Assembly (NCBI GenBank): GCA_910579015.1
Contig: CAJTRO010000016.1
Coordinates: 10,806 to 62,431, forward strand
Reading direction: 5' to 3'
DNA: 51,626 bases
Source of the DNA: an uncultured Dorea sp.
GTDB taxonomy: Bacteria; Bacillota_A; Clostridia; Lachnospirales; Lachnospiraceae
A model generated the notes under the pieces. That model searched no databases. It had not been told where the DNA came from and saw only the letters and a list, made by a program, of their open reading frames with translations. The translations under genes and the position numbers were made by a program. Below, piece after piece: positions 50,516-51,626 of this stretch (position 1 is the stretch's first letter; each line of letters starts with the position of its first letter).

Positions 50516-51277
50516 CTATAATTGCTTCCGGTCAAAGCAGAAGACAGCCAGCGCCATACACACGAAAACCATCAGCCCTGCCGCCGCCATGCCGGTATAA
50601 TAATCCTTCGGACTGTACGTATTCTGCAACAGCGCCATCCCGTTCATCAGCCTGGACGGAAGCAGGTCGTCAAGCTTCGGGAACATACCGAGAAGATACA
50701 CGCCCATCGCCGCCCCGCCGGTTCCAAGGAGCACCTGCGGACTGCTCTTTGACACACCGGAAAAGAAGATCAGCAATGCAATTACCCATATGCCGTACAG
50801 CCACGAACAGACCGCGGCAAAGAACAGGTTCTCTGCAATCCCGTTGTCCCAGAAGTATGCGTTATAACCATACGTGATCCCAAAGCAGACCGCATAGAAT
50901 ACCGTCCAGGATCCGAAAAGGAACGCCGCCTTTGCCGTCAGGACACTTTTTCTCGGCAGTCCCTTAGTAAAGACCAGGATCAGCGTCTCCTTCTCATACT
51001 CTGTGGTAAAATTCCCGCTAATGATCAGGACGAAGATGATCAGCTGGACCGGGAGATTTTTATAAAACTGCGCCCAGGAGGTCAGCGCGTCCACCTGAAC
51101 GGATGATGTCACAAGCCCAGCGTCTGCCAATGATTCCGACATCATCTCCATCATCCAGGGAGTGAGCTTCGCAAACGCAGGGTTCATAATCCCAAACAAT
51201 GCAAAGACCAGTAACAGGATGAGCGCCCGCCCGGTCCGGTTCCATTCCATCCATTCTTTCTTCATAAATGCCTTCAT
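50516..51277 (-). CDS. ABC-2 type transporter permease
   Basis: About 253 residues with six membrane helices (ALILLLVFALFGIMNPAFA, VQLIIFVLIISGNFTTEYEK, WVIALLIFFSGVSKSSPQVL). EYEKETLILVFTKGLPR is a typical ABC-2 permease segment. The ATG at 51277 overlaps the ATPase stop (ATGA) behind GGAGG, so I prefer it to the open frame at 51346. Substrate unknown. Confidence 0.9.
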   Translation of the reverse strand: MKAFMKKEWMEWNRTGRALILLLVFALFGIMNPAFAKLTPWMMEMMSESLADAGLVTSSVQVDALTSWAQFYKNLPVQLIIFVLIISGNFTTEYEKETLILVFTKGLPRKSVLTAKAAFLFGSWTVFYAVCFGITYGYNAYFWDNGIAENLFFAAVCSWLYGIWVIALLIFFSGVSKSSPQVLLGTGGAAMGVYLLGMFPKLDDLLPSRLMNGMALLQNTYSPKDYYTGMAAAGLMVFVCMALAVFCFDRKQL

Positions 51278-51626
51278 CTGCCCGCCACCTCCATGAACAA
51301 CTCTTCTAACGTCTCCTCTTTCCGCTCTATGCAAATAACCGGACATCTTCTGTCTGCGATAAAATGCAGAAGCTCCGGCAAACGTTCCGCCTCCTCTAAC
51401 AGAAGGCTCCTCTTTTCGATAACCTTAAGAAAGGGGAACGCCTGCTTAAGAACCGCGGCATCATCAATACGCTCCAGCTTTACCGTCACGGCCGACGACT
51501 TTCTGCGCCGGCGCACCTCCTCAAGCGTCCCCTGCAAGGCAATCTTCCCGTCGTGCAGAAACGCCGTCTCGTCGCAGATATGCTCCACATCCGAGAGGAT
51601 ATGGGTGGAGAAGAGCACGGTCGTGG
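51274..51626 (-). CDS. ABC transporter ATP-binding protein (partial, runs off the window)
   Basis: Only the C-terminal part is present. It begins in the switch region TTVLFSTHILSDVEHICDET, followed by the usual exporter-type tail FLHDGKIALQGTLEEV. The Walker A, signature and Walker B motifs lie beyond the right edge. It pairs with the overlapping permease gene. Confidence 0.9.
   Translation of the reverse strand, partial: TTVLFSTHILSDVEHICDETAFLHDGKIALQGTLEEVRRRRKSSAVTVKLERIDDAAVLKQAFPFLKVIEKRSLLLEEAERLPELLHFIADRRCPVICIERKEETLEELFMEVAGR

Noticed and set aside
1..51626. tRNA, rRNA, insertion sequences, prophage or CRISPR elements
   Set aside because: No tRNA or rRNA-like segments, intact transposases, integrases or repeat-spacer arrays were recognised; only the short nuclease relic hints at a mobile element.

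Overview
The window reads as a chromosomal segment of a spore-forming, strictly anaerobic Firmicute, most like Lachnospiraceae (Clostridium scindens/Dorea-type). That placement is inferred from a complete anaerobic cobalamin pathway, T-box and L20-leader control, a GerA/SpoVAF-type germination protein, LytS/LytTR signalling, lipoproteins with lipoboxes and a moderate G+C content. Nearly all genes lie on the minus strand. The clear plus-strand genes are a coiled-coil protein (4409-5062) and an NSS-family transporter (37417-38772).

Left part (1-5.1 kb): a tryptophan T-box leader controls a TrpB2-type tryptophan synthase beta chain and a cysteine hydrolase. Next is the infC-rpmI-rplT operon with an attenuation leader and a probable AUU start for infC. 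Upstream of it lies a decayed PD-(D/E)XK/Rpn-type nuclease remnant, then a plus-strand protein built of tandem 14-residue coiled-coil repeats.

Centre (5.2-33.2 kb): a very large cobalamin supercluster. Read in the direction of transcription it begins with cbiG and cbiJ, which have a promoter placed so close to the cbiG ATG that the mRNA should be almost leaderless. A cobalamin riboswitch follows, then 26 closely spaced genes: a corrinoid-type ABC importer, cbiD, cbiF, cbiH, cbiET, cbiA, cobT, cobS, cobC, cbiB, cobD, cbiP, cobU, a cobU-like/cbiC fusion, cbiL, an ABC-2 transporter, a membrane-anchored NEAT-like protein, bioY, hemC, cobA-hemD, a lipoprotein CbiK and a NEAT-like lipoprotein. Not found in the window: hemA/hemL/hemB, precorrin-2 dehydrogenase, a cytoplasmic CbiX/CbiK and an ATP:corrinoid adenosyltransferase.

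The least ordinary part of the cluster is its extracytoplasmic set: a secreted CbiK, three proteins sharing a NEAT-like domain (two with a HEIxY motif where classical NEAT domains carry YxxxY), one of them fused to exactly half of a BtuF-like binding protein, and a BioY-type S-component translationally coupled to one of the NEAT-like proteins. This looks like a candidate cell-surface tetrapyrrole/corrinoid capture or metallation system. Its function is inference.

Right part (33.2-51.6 kb): a LytS/LytTR two-component pair next to a dicarboxylate/amino-acid symporter whose promoter is preceded by a 21-bp-period direct repeat typical of LytTR operators; the divergent NSS transporter; a MATE exporter; a GerA-family protein with a SigG-like promoter; and a one-carbon operon glyA-fchA-folD-AGCS symporter-dut. 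In that operon FolD has lost the lysine and glutamine of the cyclohydrolase site while a separate cyclohydrolase-family gene sits beside it. Then come a purine/deoxynucleoside salvage operon punA-guaD-deoB with a frameshifted, 5'-truncated deoC remnant at its end, and an ABC-2 transporter running off the right edge.
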